DNA of 64,000 nt from Cernens ardua (GCF_051251085.1 NZ_JBPCZH010000002.1:372001-436000), one strand, 5' to 3'. Positions 18,008-27,789 are shown, counted from the stretch's first letter. Numbers and translations: made by a program. The notes: a model not told the origin generated them from the sequence alone.

Positions 18008-19348
18008 ATGATGAATAGCGACATGTTCGCTAATGCACAGCCGCCGGGCCAGCCCTTGGCAGCAAGGATGCGCCCTCATTCACTGGATGATTATATTGGT
18101 CAACAGCATTTGTTGGGAGAAGGAAAGCCACTCCGACAGGCACTGGTACGGGACCAGCTCTACTCGATGATTTTCTGGGGCCCGCCGGGAGTGGGTAAGA
18201 CCACTCTGGCCCGCCTATTAGCAGAATATACTCAGGCACACTTTGCGACTTTGTCTGCGGTATCCGCGGGTGTGAAGGATATTCGTGAAGCTGCTGAGCA
18301 AGCGCAAATTCGCGCATCGAACGGGACACGCACACTGCTTTTTGTTGACGAGGTTCATCGTTTTAATAAAGCGCAGCAGGATGCCTTTTTGCCCTGGGTG
18401 GAAGAGGGGGTCTTCATCTTCGTCGGGGCTACCACGGAAAATCCCTCGTTTGAGTTGAATAATGCGCTTCTATCCCGTGCACGGGTGCATGTCCTCAAGC
18501 CTCTTTCTCAGGATGAATTACTGCTTGTTATCGACCGGGCACTGACCAGTCCCGCAGGATTGGGTAATGAGTCCCTGGATGTTCCGCAGGATATCCGTGA
18601 GCTCTTGGCGCAGGCGGCTGATGGGGATGCCCGTCGTGTGCTTAATTTATTGGAAATCTCTGCGGATCTTGCCAATGCGGATGATGCTTCGCCAACTGTT
18701 ATTAGTCGCGAGGTGATCGAAGAGGCCCTGGGAGAGAGCACCCGCCGGTTTGATCAGGGTGGTGAATATTTCTATGATCAGATTTCAGCGTTGCATAAGT
18801 CAGTTCGCGGCTCTCACCCTGATGCGGCGCTTTACTGGTTGTGTCGCATGCTGGACGGCGGCGCTGATCCCCGTTATCTGGCGCGGCGCATTGTTCGTAT
18901 GGCATGGGAAGATATTGGTTTGGCTGATCCTCGAGCCATGCAGATCGCGAATGATGCGGCTACGACGTATGAGCGCCTGGGTAGTCCGGAAGGGGAGCTG
19001 GCACTGGGGCAGGCCGTCATCTATCTGTCGGTGGCCGCAAAAAGTAACGCTGGCTACAACGCGTACAATCAGGCACGTGCCTTTGTGAGCAAGGATGTCG
19101 GCACCAGTGAAGTTCCCGTTCACCTGCGTAATGCGCCGACACGCCTCATGAAAGAATTGGGCTATGGTCATGACTATCGGTACGCGCATGACGAGCCCAA
19201 TGCCTACGCTGCTGGGGAGGACTATTTCCCTGAAGGCATTGAAGAACCTGGCTGGTATCAACCGACGCCACGAGGTTTGGAGATCAAGATCGGTAGTAAG
19301 CTTGATCAATTGAAACAGTGGGATGAAGAGGCGAAGCATCAGCAATAG
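18008..19348 (+). CDS. rarA: Replication-associated recombination protein RarA (MgsA)
   Basis: AAA+ ATPase of the clamp-loader clade that acts at stalled replication forks with SSB. It has 446 residues (E. coli 447). Walker A GPPGVGKTT is at 58-66, Walker B LLFVDEVHRFN at 110-120, and sensor 1 in GATTENPSFELN. The C-terminal tetramerisation domain includes ALYWLCRMLDGGADPRYLARRIVRMAWEDIG and YNQARAFV. It lies downstream of lolA, as in other gammaproteobacteria; serS, which often follows, is replaced by murI. Confidence 0.97.
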   Translation: MMNSDMFANAQPPGQPLAARMRPHSLDDYIGQQHLLGEGKPLRQALVRDQLYSMIFWGPPGVGKTTLARLLAEYTQAHFATLSAVSAGVKDIREAAEQAQIRASNGTRTLLFVDEVHRFNKAQQDAFLPWVEEGVFIFVGATTENPSFELNNALLSRARVHVLKPLSQDELLLVIDRALTSPAGLGNESLDVPQDIRELLAQAADGDARRVLNLLEISADLANADDASPTVISREVIEEALGESTRRFDQGGEYFYDQISALHKSVRGSHPDAALYWLCRMLDGGADPRYLARRIVRMAWEDIGLADPRAMQIANDAATTYERLGSPEGELALGQAVIYLSVAAKSNAGYNAYNQARAFVSKDVGTSEVPVHLRNAPTRLMKELGYGHDYRYAHDEPNAYAAGEDYFPEGIEEPGWYQPTPRGLEIKIGSKLDQLKQWDEEAKHQQ

Positions 19349-19531
19349 TGCGAGTTACAGGATATTTTGTACGAGACAGTGTTGAAATAAATGTGCACTA
19401 TAGGGACTCAATTCCCCCTTTTATGGAAAAGGCTTATACTGTTGTGAAATTCGTAGCCTCTTTGTACACGCGTACATAATATATATGTATGTGTATAGCG
19501 TATTCATTCTTTCCAATCCTTGTTTGCCACC

Positions 19532-20623
19532 ATGTCATCAATACCCTTAAGCGCCAATTCAGCACATCCTGATATGATGCCCATGACGGCAGGGGCGGAT
19601 GAGGCCCCTATACTGGTATTTGATTCGGGCGTGGGTGGATTGTCTGTCGTGGCGCATTTGAAAGCGCTATTACCTGATAGTGTATTGGCCTATGCCTGTG
19701 ATAATGCGGCGCTTCCTTATGGAACAAAGCCTGATGAATGGCTTATCAAGCGTATTGTTAATGTTTGCCAACAGGCTGTTTTGCAAAGTGGTGCGAAAGC
19801 GCTGGTGGTCGCATGTAACACAGCAAGTACGCTTGCGTTGGATGAATTGCGTGCCGTGCTGGATATTCCGGTAGTGGGTACCGTACCCGCGATCAAGCCT
19901 GCGGCCGTATTGAGTCGCTCCAAGGTCATCGGCCTGTTGGCAACGTCTGCTACATTAAAACGTGCGTACACTGATAACCTGATAGATCGTTTTGCATCCG
20001 AAGCACGTGTTATCAAAATCTCGGGTGATCCACTCGTATTACAGGCAGAGCGTTGGTTGGCTGGGCAGGCACCTGATTTGGCAGACATCCAGTCTGCCAT
20101 CGCCCCTTTGTTTGATGATCCAGCGCTGGATACCGTTGTATTGGGCTGTACCCATTTTCCTCTATTGCGTGCTTATTTCGAGCAATTGGCCCCGCGCAGG
20201 ATTCAGTGGGTAGATTCCGGCGCAGCCATTGCCCAGCGAACTGCCTCGGTAATCTCTGGGGTTACTCCCTTGGCATCGGCGGCAATGGCTTCTTCTTCAT
20301 TATCACATCCTCTTCATACTATCGTGTCTCCCACCATGGCGGTGGAGATGGCCAGGCATATGGATAGCGGGGGGGGAGGCGAAAATGATGCCGGGCCGGA
20401 TATATTTCCTGATGCTCCCGTTTCGTATGGGGAGTTTCAGCATGAAACCTGTAGAGAAAAAGCCTCGAATATTCCTGCGGACATATCGTTAGCAGCATTG
20501 GAAACGGCAGATCACGCGCTTCCGGGGTTTCTTAGTTTTGCGACCGATCCCGAACGCGCGGGTTTGGCCGATGCGCTCGAACGCTATAGGTTTACTCACC
20601 CCCGTATTATCGAGTGCCACTAA
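19532..20623 (+). CDS. murI: Glutamate racemase MurI, with C-terminal insertion
   Basis: Cofactor-independent racemase that makes D-glutamate for peptidoglycan. From the ATG at 19532 the protein has 363 residues; a TTG at 19520 is possible. Motifs: VFDSGVGGLSVV (29-40), catalytic C95 in VVACNTAST, catalytic C206 in VVLGCTHFPLL, and DSGAAIA near 228-234. The family is 255-290 residues. Here about 90 polar residues (roughly 245-335, with a GGGGE run) are inserted before the final segment FLSFATDPERAGLADALERYRF. An N-terminal tail of about 22 residues is also longer than usual. Confidence 0.94.
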   Translation: MSSIPLSANSAHPDMMPMTAGADEAPILVFDSGVGGLSVVAHLKALLPDSVLAYACDNAALPYGTKPDEWLIKRIVNVCQQAVLQSGAKALVVACNTASTLALDELRAVLDIPVVGTVPAIKPAAVLSRSKVIGLLATSATLKRAYTDNLIDRFASEARVIKISGDPLVLQAERWLAGQAPDLADIQSAIAPLFDDPALDTVVLGCTHFPLLRAYFEQLAPRRIQWVDSGAAIAQRTASVISGVTPLASAAMASSSLSHPLHTIVSPTMAVEMARHMDSGGGGENDAGPDIFPDAPVSYGEFQHETCREKASNIPADISLAALETADHALPGFLSFATDPERAGLADALERYRFTHPRIIECH

Positions 20624-21008
20624 CATTATCTATTCACTATAATCTCTTTACCACTATCCTGCTCAATACCCTCATATTCAATGCGATGATATTCAACACA
20701 CGCTGTTTTTATTCAAGATAAGCAGGGGTCGCTTGGAATATCCTGAGCCTGTCCGGTACCAGTGCACAGTTGCATCACTTTTCACCGAGCCGCGTGTCAT
20801 ATCGTTACCCCTCGCGTGTAAATTTGGTAAGATATGCCTCCTGTAACAAGGGGCTGTCATGTCTGATTGGACGTCTGGTCTTTCCTGTCTTTCGTCAGCT
20901 GTTTGATACTCTTCACCCGCTTTATTTATTTTATAGATTAGTATTTATAAGGTCATACCATATCTATCACTGTTACTGATATGGGTAGCCATCTAGCCCG
21001 AGGTCCTC
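20624..21008. other. Gap between murI and trmA
   Basis: 385 bases with no gene. A TATAAT at 20638-20643 has a weak TGCCAC at -35 spacing (17 bp). GGTAAGATATGCC near 20826 may be another -10 region for trmA. Neither is convincing alone. Confidence 0.5.
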
Positions 21009-22136
21009 TTGAGTATTCCTATTGTCGATCCGTCCCTCTATGACACGCAGCTTGAAGAAAAACGCCAGCGTTTAATCGAGCAGTTTTCACGCTTTGACGT
21101 ATCGACGGTCGAGGTTTATCCATCGGTGCCTGAACATTATCGAATGAGGGCTGAGTTCAGGATTTGGCATTCTGGTGATGATTTATACTATGCCATGTTC
21201 AAGGTCGATCCCGAGAATCCCAAACAGCGCGAAGTCATTCGACTGGACCAGTATGCGGTTGCTAGCCAGCGCATTAATGAACTCATGCCACAACTGCGTG
21301 AAGCCCTATTGAAGAGTGATGTTCTACGCCATCGCATTTTTCAGGTCGAGTTTCTCACGACCCTTCAGGGGGAGGCATTGGTTACCCTGATTTATCATCG
21401 TCCGCTGGATGATGTCTGGGAGGCAGAGGCCAGAGCGTTGGAAGCGGCGCTGGGGGTATACATTATTGGACGCTCCCGCAAACAACGCATTGTTCTGACC
21501 CAGGATTTTGTGACCGAACACCTCAATGTAGATGGCAAAACCTTTCACTATCAGCAGGTCGAAAACAGCTTCACCCAGCCCAATGCAGTGATTGCCGCTT
21601 CCATGCTGAGCTGGGCCCGCTCCGTGACCGCTCCTGATGCTGATGAATACAATACCCATGCATCCAAACGTGATCTGGTTGAGCTTTACTGTGGTAATGG
21701 GCACTTTTCCATTGCCCTGGCAGAAAACTTCCACCGTGTTCTGGCGACAGAAATCTCACGTACCTCTGTCGCTTCAGCGCAATATAATCTGGCTGAAAAC
21801 GGTGTAACAAATACCATCATCGCCCGTATGTCTGCTGAAGAATTTTCCCGTGCGCTTTCTGGCGAGCACCGTGGTCGTCGAGCCTCGGCGTGGGAGCTGG
21901 ATAACTATGACTTCGGTACTGTGCTGGTTGATCCTCCACGTGCCGGGTTGGATGAAAACAGCTGTGAAGAGCTCACGCGCTATGACAGGATTGTCTATAT
22001 TTCATGTAACCCTGATACCTTATGCCGTGACCTGGAGCGTCTGATGCCCACACATCGTGTTTTACGCTTTGCGCTGTTCGATCAATTTCCCTATACGCAT
22101 CATTGCGAATGTGGTGTCTTGCTGGAGAAACATTGA
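21009..22136 (+). CDS. trmA: tRNA (uracil-5-)-methyltransferase TrmA
   Basis: SAM-dependent enzyme that makes m5U54 in the T-loop of tRNAs. The TTG start at 21009 lies 5 bases after GAGG and gives MSIPIVDPSLYDTQLEEKRQRL; 375 residues (E. coli 366). The SAM motif is VELYCGNGHFSIALA, the catalytic nucleophile is C333 in VYISCNPDTLCRDL, and DPPRAGLDE is motif IV. The N-terminal half (FRIWHSGDDLYYAMF) is the TrmA-type RNA-binding part rather than the TRAM domain of RlmC/RlmD. Confidence 0.97.
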   Translation: MSIPIVDPSLYDTQLEEKRQRLIEQFSRFDVSTVEVYPSVPEHYRMRAEFRIWHSGDDLYYAMFKVDPENPKQREVIRLDQYAVASQRINELMPQLREALLKSDVLRHRIFQVEFLTTLQGEALVTLIYHRPLDDVWEAEARALEAALGVYIIGRSRKQRIVLTQDFVTEHLNVDGKTFHYQQVENSFTQPNAVIAASMLSWARSVTAPDADEYNTHASKRDLVELYCGNGHFSIALAENFHRVLATEISRTSVASAQYNLAENGVTNTIIARMSAEEFSRALSGEHRGRRASAWELDNYDFGTVLVDPPRAGLDENSCEELTRYDRIVYISCNPDTLCRDLERLMPTHRVLRFALFDQFPYTHHCECGVLLEKH

Positions 22137-22254
22137 GCGGATACCTGCCGTCAGGGAGGGGCTATTCTGTCATTCAGCTTCAAATGATCATCTATACGTT
22201 CACCTGCATTTTCGGTGCGAAAATCACTGATCAGAACAGGTTATTGGAGGTAAC

Positions 22255-23163
22255 GTGCCGGAAGCCATGATTACTGCGTTATATTGTTATCCGGTCAAAA
22301 GTCTGGGGGGAATAGAGCTGTCTTCCTGTCCGTTAGGTGAAGAGGGGCTTTTATGGGACCGACGTTGGATGCTGGTCGATTCAGCCGGGCGCTTCCTGAC
22401 ACAGCGGCAGCTTCCAGCGCTAGCGGCTATCAAAACACGCCTGCTTCCTCATGAGCTACAACTCATCGCACCAAATGGGCGCCGTTTGCAGATTCCCCTT
22501 GCTGTGACAGACGGGCCCATTGTTCAAACCAAAGTGCATGGGAATTCTTGTGCGGGGATCGATGAAGGAGATGAAGCTGCCTCATGGTTTGAAGAACAAA
22601 TGGGAGATCAGTGGTCGCACGGCATTCGATTGCTGCGTTTTATTGCAGACAGCCCGCTTCATCGCGACGCAACCCGCAGGATAGGGGTGAACTCATTGGC
22701 CCGTGCAGGTATGTCGGATATTGTGGCTCATACAGGCTTTGCGGATGGTTACCCTTTATTGATTACCTCGACCCGCACGTTGCAGCTTCTTAATCAGGTG
22801 CTTCAGGAACACTCGCACTTACCGGTCGAGATGTCCCGATTTCGACCCAATATCGTGGTCAGTGATTTGGCGCCATTTGAGGAATACCGGCATGCCTGGT
22901 TTCGGCTCAAGGGCTCTCCGCTTCTCTTATGGGCGGGTAAACCGTGTGAACGCTGCCCAGTGATCAAAGTGGATCAGAGCATCGGTGAAATTGCAGACCG
23001 TCAGGAGCCACTCGCGTTGCTGAGAACTTTCGGGCCAATCGCCGATAAAGCCATTTTCGGTATGAATGCATTGCCATTCAACCTGCCTGCAGTGCGTGAA
23101 AGGGTGGTATTACATGTGGGAGATGTGTTTGAACTCCATGATAAAATGCCCAGCGCCTCGTAG
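22255..23163 (+). CDS. MOSC domain protein, YcbX-like without ferredoxin domain
   Basis: 302 residues from a GTG at 22255 (GGAGG four bases upstream; an ATG at 22267 is possible). The N-terminal beta-barrel domain starts YCYPVKSLGGIELSSCPLGEEGLLWDRRWMLVD and the MOSC domain follows. KPCERCPV near residue 231 supplies the cysteine expected to bind the molybdenum cofactor, as in mARC/YcbX enzymes that reduce N-hydroxylated compounds. E. coli YcbX (369 residues) has a C-terminal 2Fe-2S domain; this protein ends at HVGDVFEL and lacks it, so it needs a separate electron donor. It lies just upstream of pyrD, near rlmL, as ycbX does in E. coli. Confidence 0.88.
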   Translation: MPEAMITALYCYPVKSLGGIELSSCPLGEEGLLWDRRWMLVDSAGRFLTQRQLPALAAIKTRLLPHELQLIAPNGRRLQIPLAVTDGPIVQTKVHGNSCAGIDEGDEAASWFEEQMGDQWSHGIRLLRFIADSPLHRDATRRIGVNSLARAGMSDIVAHTGFADGYPLLITSTRTLQLLNQVLQEHSHLPVEMSRFRPNIVVSDLAPFEEYRHAWFRLKGSPLLLWAGKPCERCPVIKVDQSIGEIADRQEPLALLRTFGPIADKAIFGMNALPFNLPAVRERVVLHVGDVFELHDKMPSAS

Positions 23164-23327
23164 GGTCGATACAGCAATGTTAAATCTTAAGGCCAGTGGT
23201 TTGAGCCTTGGCGTTATGGGAGAAAATTACCTGCAACCTTAACAGTTTTTCGATCCTTGCAGGCATCAATATTGCGGTACCATATGACTGGCGCTTGATC
23301 ATTTTTTATTAATCACTCGGACCTATT

Positions 23328-24338
23328 ATGTATTCTCTTCTTCGCCCCTGGTTATTCAAACTGGATCCTGAAACGGCACATGCTGTGACCTTGAAGTCCC
23401 TTGATCTGCTGTACAAGGCAGGGGCCCTGAAAGGGAATCTGATCGAGGCGCCTGTTGAGCTGATGGGATTGCGTTTCCCTAACCGAGTAGGACTGGCGGC
23501 CGGGTTGGATAAAAATGGTGATCATGTGGATGCACTGGGTGCTCTGGGATTCGGATTCGTGGAAGTGGGTACGGTGACTCCCAAGCCTCAGGCAGGGAAT
23601 GATAAGCCCCGTTTGTTTCGCTTGCCCGAACGAGAGGCCATCATCAACCGGATGGGATTTAATAATTTCGGGGTCGACCATTTGGTTGAGCAGATAAAAG
23701 CGTCCCGTTACAAGAGCGATGCTCTCGGCATAGTGGGTATTAACATAGGCAAGAATCTGACTACGTCTGTTGAAAACGCTGTCGATGATTATCTGACGTG
23801 CCTGCGCAAGGTGCATGCCCATGCCGACTACGTGACCGTGAATTTGTCTTCACCCAATACGCCCGGGTTACGTAACTTGCAGTTTGGCGATGTGCTCAAC
23901 AACCTGCTTGCAGCCCTAAAGGAAGAGAGCCACCGACTGGATGCAGAACGTGAAAAACCGCTGCCCTTGATTGTCAAGATTGCGCCGGATTTGAGCGACG
24001 ATGAGATCGGCTTGATAGCGAAATCACTCGAGAGTAATCATATTGATGCAGTGATTGCGACCAATACGACGCTTGATCGCCAGAGGGTAGCAGGTGTGCC
24101 ACATGCCAATGAGGCGGGTGGTTTGTCCGGGCTTCCAGTGGAGGACGCATCCAACCATGTGATACGTCAACTGCGGACACACTTGCCGCAACTGCCTATC
24201 ATCGGCGTTGGCGGTATCCTTGACGGTGAAGGTGCTCTCGCGAAAAGAGAGGCCGGGGCTGATCTTGTTCAGTTATATAGTGGCCTGATTTATCAGGGCC
24301 CGGCATTAATCAAAGAGTGCGTTAGAGTATTGGCGTAA
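23328..24338 (+). CDS. pyrD: Dihydroorotate dehydrogenase (quinone), class 2
   Basis: FMN enzyme of the inner membrane that oxidises dihydroorotate to orotate with quinone as acceptor. It has 336 residues, identical to E. coli. The N-terminal amphipathic helices MYSLLRPWLFKLDPETAH are characteristic of class 2. Other motifs: NRVGLAAGLDKNGD, VEVGTVTPKPQAGN, NRMGFNNFG, the catalytic-Ser segment VNLSSPNTPGLR (near 173-184), and phosphate-binding GVGGI plus QLYSGLIYQGP. It converges on rmf: the two stop codons are only five bases apart. Confidence 0.98.
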   Translation: MYSLLRPWLFKLDPETAHAVTLKSLDLLYKAGALKGNLIEAPVELMGLRFPNRVGLAAGLDKNGDHVDALGALGFGFVEVGTVTPKPQAGNDKPRLFRLPEREAIINRMGFNNFGVDHLVEQIKASRYKSDALGIVGINIGKNLTTSVENAVDDYLTCLRKVHAHADYVTVNLSSPNTPGLRNLQFGDVLNNLLAALKEESHRLDAEREKPLPLIVKIAPDLSDDEIGLIAKSLESNHIDAVIATNTTLDRQRVAGVPHANEAGGLSGLPVEDASNHVIRQLRTHLPQLPIIGVGGILDGEGALAKREAGADLVQLYSGLIYQGPALIKECVRVLA

Positions 24339-24343
24339 GTGTT

Positions 24344-24553
24344 TCAGGCAAGCACATTCGGGTTGCGATGGATGTTCGAAACACCTCGGTAACCGCTTTT
24401 TTGGTCATCTTGCCCCTCTTGCCATCCTGATAACCAGGCTTCACGAAAAGAGGGGCGTTTTCTCTGGCAGGATTCCTGCGGATGGCCTGTAAATCCGGCC
24501 CTGTATCCATGCAAATAAGCTGATTTGGACGAATGGCGTTTTTGGCTTTTCAT
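24344..24553 (-). CDS. rmf: Ribosome modulation factor Rmf
   Basis: Small basic protein that converts 70S ribosomes to inactive 100S dimers in stationary phase or stress. It has 69 residues starting MKSQKRHSSKSAYLHGYRAG. The family pattern MKxQKRxxxxxAxxxGYxAGxxG, E.C, then WLxGWxEGxxD is intact; E. coli Rmf has 55 residues. About 14 residues after the conserved core are extra. GAGG lies five bases before the ATG. In Pseudomonas rmf likewise sits between pyrD and rlmL. It is on the strand opposite pyrD and rlmL. Confidence 0.93.
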   Translation of the reverse strand: MKSQKRHSSKSAYLHGYRAGFTGHPQESCQRKRPSFREAWLSGWQEGQDDQKSGYRGVSNIHRNPNVLA

Positions 24554-24888
24554 AAGAACCTCGTGGAAGATCTTGCGCGAAAGACAAGGGCAGCGTTATG
24601 GCCCTGATAGTGCTGGGCTGAATATCCCCATGCGGTTTGGGCCGCCCCACGCCACTGACGTTAAATGGATAACGCTATTGGGCAGATTATTCACAGTTGG
24701 CTTGAATCATGTAACGGATCATGTTTGCCCAATAATCAGTGGATTTACTGTTTTAGGCTTTTTTACTGGCGCTGTCGATGCGCCATTGGTTATTTTTTAG
24801 ACTATTTTTTTATTTGAACAGAGGTGTTAAGTACTCCATGTCGTACTGCTCTCTGTACTAAACCTCCTTTTGAGTGACTGGTAGATTT
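24554..24888. other. Divergent control region of rmf and rlmL
   Basis: 335 bases between the starts of rmf (minus) and rlmL (plus), expected to hold both promoters. I cannot pick a clear -35/-10 pair. No other gene is seen. Confidence 0.5.
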
Positions 24889-27138
24889 ATGACAACCACT
24901 TTTTCCCATGCCTTCTTTGCAAGCTGCCCTAAAGGTATTGAACTTCTTCTGGCAGATGAGTTGGCACAGTTGGGAGCCTCGATCACCGGTACCACTGTGG
25001 CGGGTGTTCAAGGCACTGCCTCATTGGAGGTACTGTACAGTAGCTGCCTGAACTCGCGCCTTGCCAATCGGATCATTCTGAAAGTCGTTGAAGACAATAC
25101 CGTCAGCTCGGCTGACGATCTCCATGATGTCGTACAGGATGTGCCATGGGTAGAGCATATGGCGGGAGGTTGTCGGATTCGTGTCGATTTCCATGGGCAA
25201 TCCGACGCCATCCGTCATACCCGGTTTGGCGCACAGGTCGTCAAGGATGGTATTGTCGATGCGATGATGGATGCCGGGTTGAAACGTCCTCAGGTAGACC
25301 TGGAGTGGCCGGAGTTACGTATTTATGCCCACCTTCACCGTGAACGCCTGATGGTCGGTATTGATCTTTCGGGCGATAGTCTCCATATGCGCGGTTATCG
25401 TCTGGAAGGGGGCAAGGCACCGCTCAAGGAGAATCTGGCTGCAGCCTTGCTCATTCGAGCCGGTTGGCCCGAGCGTGCTGCAAAAGGAGAGGTGTTGGTC
25501 GATCCAATGTGTGGATCAGGCACGCTATTGATAGAAGGGGCATTGATGGCCGCTGATATCGCACCTAACCTGTGGCGCCGCCAATTCGGTTTTGAAGGAT
25601 GGGAAGGCCACGATGAGGTGCTGTGGAAAAAGGTATTGCAGGTAGCCCGTGAGCGCGCTACACGCGGCAAGAGCGCGATTCGTAGTTCTTTCATTGGTCA
25701 GGATGCGGATGCCCGTGCGCTAGAAGCAGCGGGGGCCAATGCTCGCAGGGCGGGTGTCGATCAGTTCATGACACTGGCACGTGGGGATCTTTCCCATTTA
25801 CAGGCCCCTGCGGGGGAGCCCTCAGGTCTGGTCATTACCAACCCTCCCTACGGTGAACGTATCGGTGATGTTCCCGCGTTGATTCCTCTCTACAGCACGC
25901 TCGGTGAGCGTATGCGAACGCAGTTCGGTGGTTGGCGACTGGCGCTTTTTACGGGTAATCCTGAGTTGGGGCACCGCACGGGGCTCAAGGCCCATAAGCA
26001 GTATGCTTTCCGCAATGGAGCCATTGATTGCAAACTGTTGCTGATTGATGTTTTTGATAAAAAGCAGCGAGAGGAAATACAGAGCAAACGCCATGCTGAA
26101 AATGGGGAGGAAGCCTCTTCACAAGCGGATAAAGGTGCTCAGTCATTAGGCGTAACAGATAATGAGGACGCCCACCAGGCAGATCATCATCATATCAGCG
26201 AAGGCGCACAGATGTTCGCCAATCGTTTGCGTAAAAACCGCAAACGCCTCGGTAAATGGCTGAAACGCACGGGTGAGCAGTGCTATCGCCTCTACGATGC
26301 GGATATGCCTGAATATGCCTTGGCGATTGATATTTATGGCCCATGGGTACATGTGCAGGAGTATGCACCGCCCCGTTCAATTGACCCTCGCGATGCCGAA
26401 CGCCGCTTGCATGATGCATTGGCGGTACTTCCCGGTGTGTTAGAGGTGGCGTCCGATGCTATTTTCCTGAAAACACGCCGTCGCCAGAGCGGCAAGGCGC
26501 AGTATCAACGCCATGGTCACACCCAACAGAAAATGCGCATTGAAGAAGAGGGTGCAGCGTTCTGGGTGAACTTGCGTGATTATCTTGATACCGGACTTTT
26601 TCTTGATCACCGGCCTGTTCGTCGCAGACTCAAACAGATGGCTGCCGGTAAACGCTTCCTCAACCTTTTCTGTTACACCGCTACAGCCACGGTTCAGGCT
26701 GCGTTGGGGGGTGCCAGAGAATCCATCAGTGTTGATATGTCGAATACCTACCTGGAATGGGCAAAGGAAAACTTCAAGCTCAATAAAATGGATGAACGGC
26801 GTCACACGCTGGTACGTGATGATTGTTTGGAATGGCTCAAGCATGAGCGAGGATATTTCGACCTGATTTTCATGGACCCGCCGACGTTTTCCAACTCCAA
26901 GAAAATGGCCGCAACGCTGGATGTGCAGCGCGATCACATACAAATGATTGATGCTGCGATGGCACGTTTGGCGAAAAAAGGGACGCTGGTCTTTTCCAAT
27001 AATCAGCGGAAGTTTGTGTTGGACAGTGGAGTGAAGGAAAAATATCAGGTTGAGGATATCAGTCGACAGACACTAGACCCTGATTTTGAACGTCGGCCCG
27101 ACATCCACCACGCGTTTCTCATTCGGCACAGGGGATAA
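24889..27138 (+). CDS. rlmL: Bifunctional 23S rRNA m2G2445/m7G2069 methyltransferase RlmKL
   Basis: Two fused methyltransferases modifying 23S rRNA. From the ATG at 24889 (MTTTFSHAFFASCPKGIELL) it has 749 residues (E. coli 702); an in-frame GTG at 24874 is possible. A THUMP domain is at about 45-160. The RlmL half has DPMCGSGTLLIE and catalytic NPPYGER near 317. The RlmK half has FLNLFCYTATATVQAALGGA and DPPTFSNSKKM near 663. A polar linker of about 60 residues (KQREEIQSKRHAENGEE onward, with an HHH stretch) between the halves accounts for the extra length. Confidence 0.97.
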   Translation: MTTTFSHAFFASCPKGIELLLADELAQLGASITGTTVAGVQGTASLEVLYSSCLNSRLANRIILKVVEDNTVSSADDLHDVVQDVPWVEHMAGGCRIRVDFHGQSDAIRHTRFGAQVVKDGIVDAMMDAGLKRPQVDLEWPELRIYAHLHRERLMVGIDLSGDSLHMRGYRLEGGKAPLKENLAAALLIRAGWPERAAKGEVLVDPMCGSGTLLIEGALMAADIAPNLWRRQFGFEGWEGHDEVLWKKVLQVARERATRGKSAIRSSFIGQDADARALEAAGANARRAGVDQFMTLARGDLSHLQAPAGEPSGLVITNPPYGERIGDVPALIPLYSTLGERMRTQFGGWRLALFTGNPELGHRTGLKAHKQYAFRNGAIDCKLLLIDVFDKKQREEIQSKRHAENGEEASSQADKGAQSLGVTDNEDAHQADHHHISEGAQMFANRLRKNRKRLGKWLKRTGEQCYRLYDADMPEYALAIDIYGPWVHVQEYAPPRSIDPRDAERRLHDALAVLPGVLEVASDAIFLKTRRRQSGKAQYQRHGHTQQKMRIEEEGAAFWVNLRDYLDTGLFLDHRPVRRRLKQMAAGKRFLNLFCYTATATVQAALGGARESISVDMSNTYLEWAKENFKLNKMDERRHTLVRDDCLEWLKHERGYFDLIFMDPPTFSNSKKMAATLDVQRDHIQMIDAAMARLAKKGTLVFSNNQRKFVLDSGVKEKYQVEDISRQTLDPDFERRPDIHHAFLIRHRG

Positions 27139-27184
27139 ATCCGGCGCCGGCAATTTTAGTCAGGCTCAGCGCTTCTTTGATTGT

Positions 27185-27207
27185 AGCGGGTAAATCAGGC
27201 CCGCTTT
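27185..27207 (+). terminator. Weak terminator between rlmL and the WGR gene
   Basis: AGCGGG and CCCGCT form a 6-bp stem around a nine-base loop, with only TTT after it. It lies between two convergent genes and could act weakly in either direction. Confidence 0.4.
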
Positions 27208-27229
27208 GTGTACCGCTACTTTTTACCGA

Positions 27230-27511
27230 TTACTCTTTTTCCAATGCTGCCATCTGATCCAGTGCCTGTTGGCCTTCGCTACTGGCACTGGAGGTTTCCA
27301 GCACCTTGTGAAAGCCACGAGACGCCTGAATATGGGCAATATTCTCGATCATCAGGTCGGCTTCTTCCCGTGTTTGTGCAACGTCGTGGCGAAGGCCACC
27401 AAAACGTGTGCCTTTCTGCCCCCACGCTCGACTGACCATCCAGTCACCAAACATGTCCTGATGTAAATGTACGAGGACGTAGTCGTGCTCATGTTCCCAA
27501 CGAATAATCAT
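27230..27511 (-). CDS. Small WGR-domain protein
   Basis: 93 residues starting MIIRWEHEHDYVLVHLHQDM. The segment GDWMVSRAWGQKGTRFGGLRHDVAQTREEADLMIENIAHIQASRGFHKV (given here only as landmarks at about 22-70) follows the WGR fold: a W at the first strand, then WGxxGTxxGG, then a helix and RGF/RGY. The eponymous WGR reads WGQ. WGR domains are associated with nucleic acid or ADP-ribose contexts; the function of the stand-alone form is unknown. GAGGTTAGGC precedes the ATG. The last 20 residues are polar. Confidence 0.75.
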   Translation of the reverse strand: MIIRWEHEHDYVLVHLHQDMFGDWMVSRAWGQKGTRFGGLRHDVAQTREEADLMIENIAHIQASRGFHKVLETSSASSEGQQALDQMAALEKE

Positions 27512-27789
27512 GCCTAACCTCTAAAATTCGGCCTCCAACGATCAAAGGCTGATAACGTTGTCGTATTCGTACAATTATATCCTGTATGGAACAGGCGTGC
27601 AGAGGTTCCCGTCGTATTGTTGGAAATAAGCGCTGTCAGGAATATCAGCCCTTATTCTCTCGATACTGACATTGATACCGATACTGACTGATAGGGGAAA
27701 GAGAGGAAAAAAGAAAGCAAGTCGATGTGAATGTTATGGCGTGAGACAGGGCAACCGTTATCCAAAACCGTTACCCTGTCGTTGGCAGA

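Noticed and set aside
27745..27780. Terminator of htpX
   Set aside because: The hairpin has mismatches and no T-run on the minus strand.
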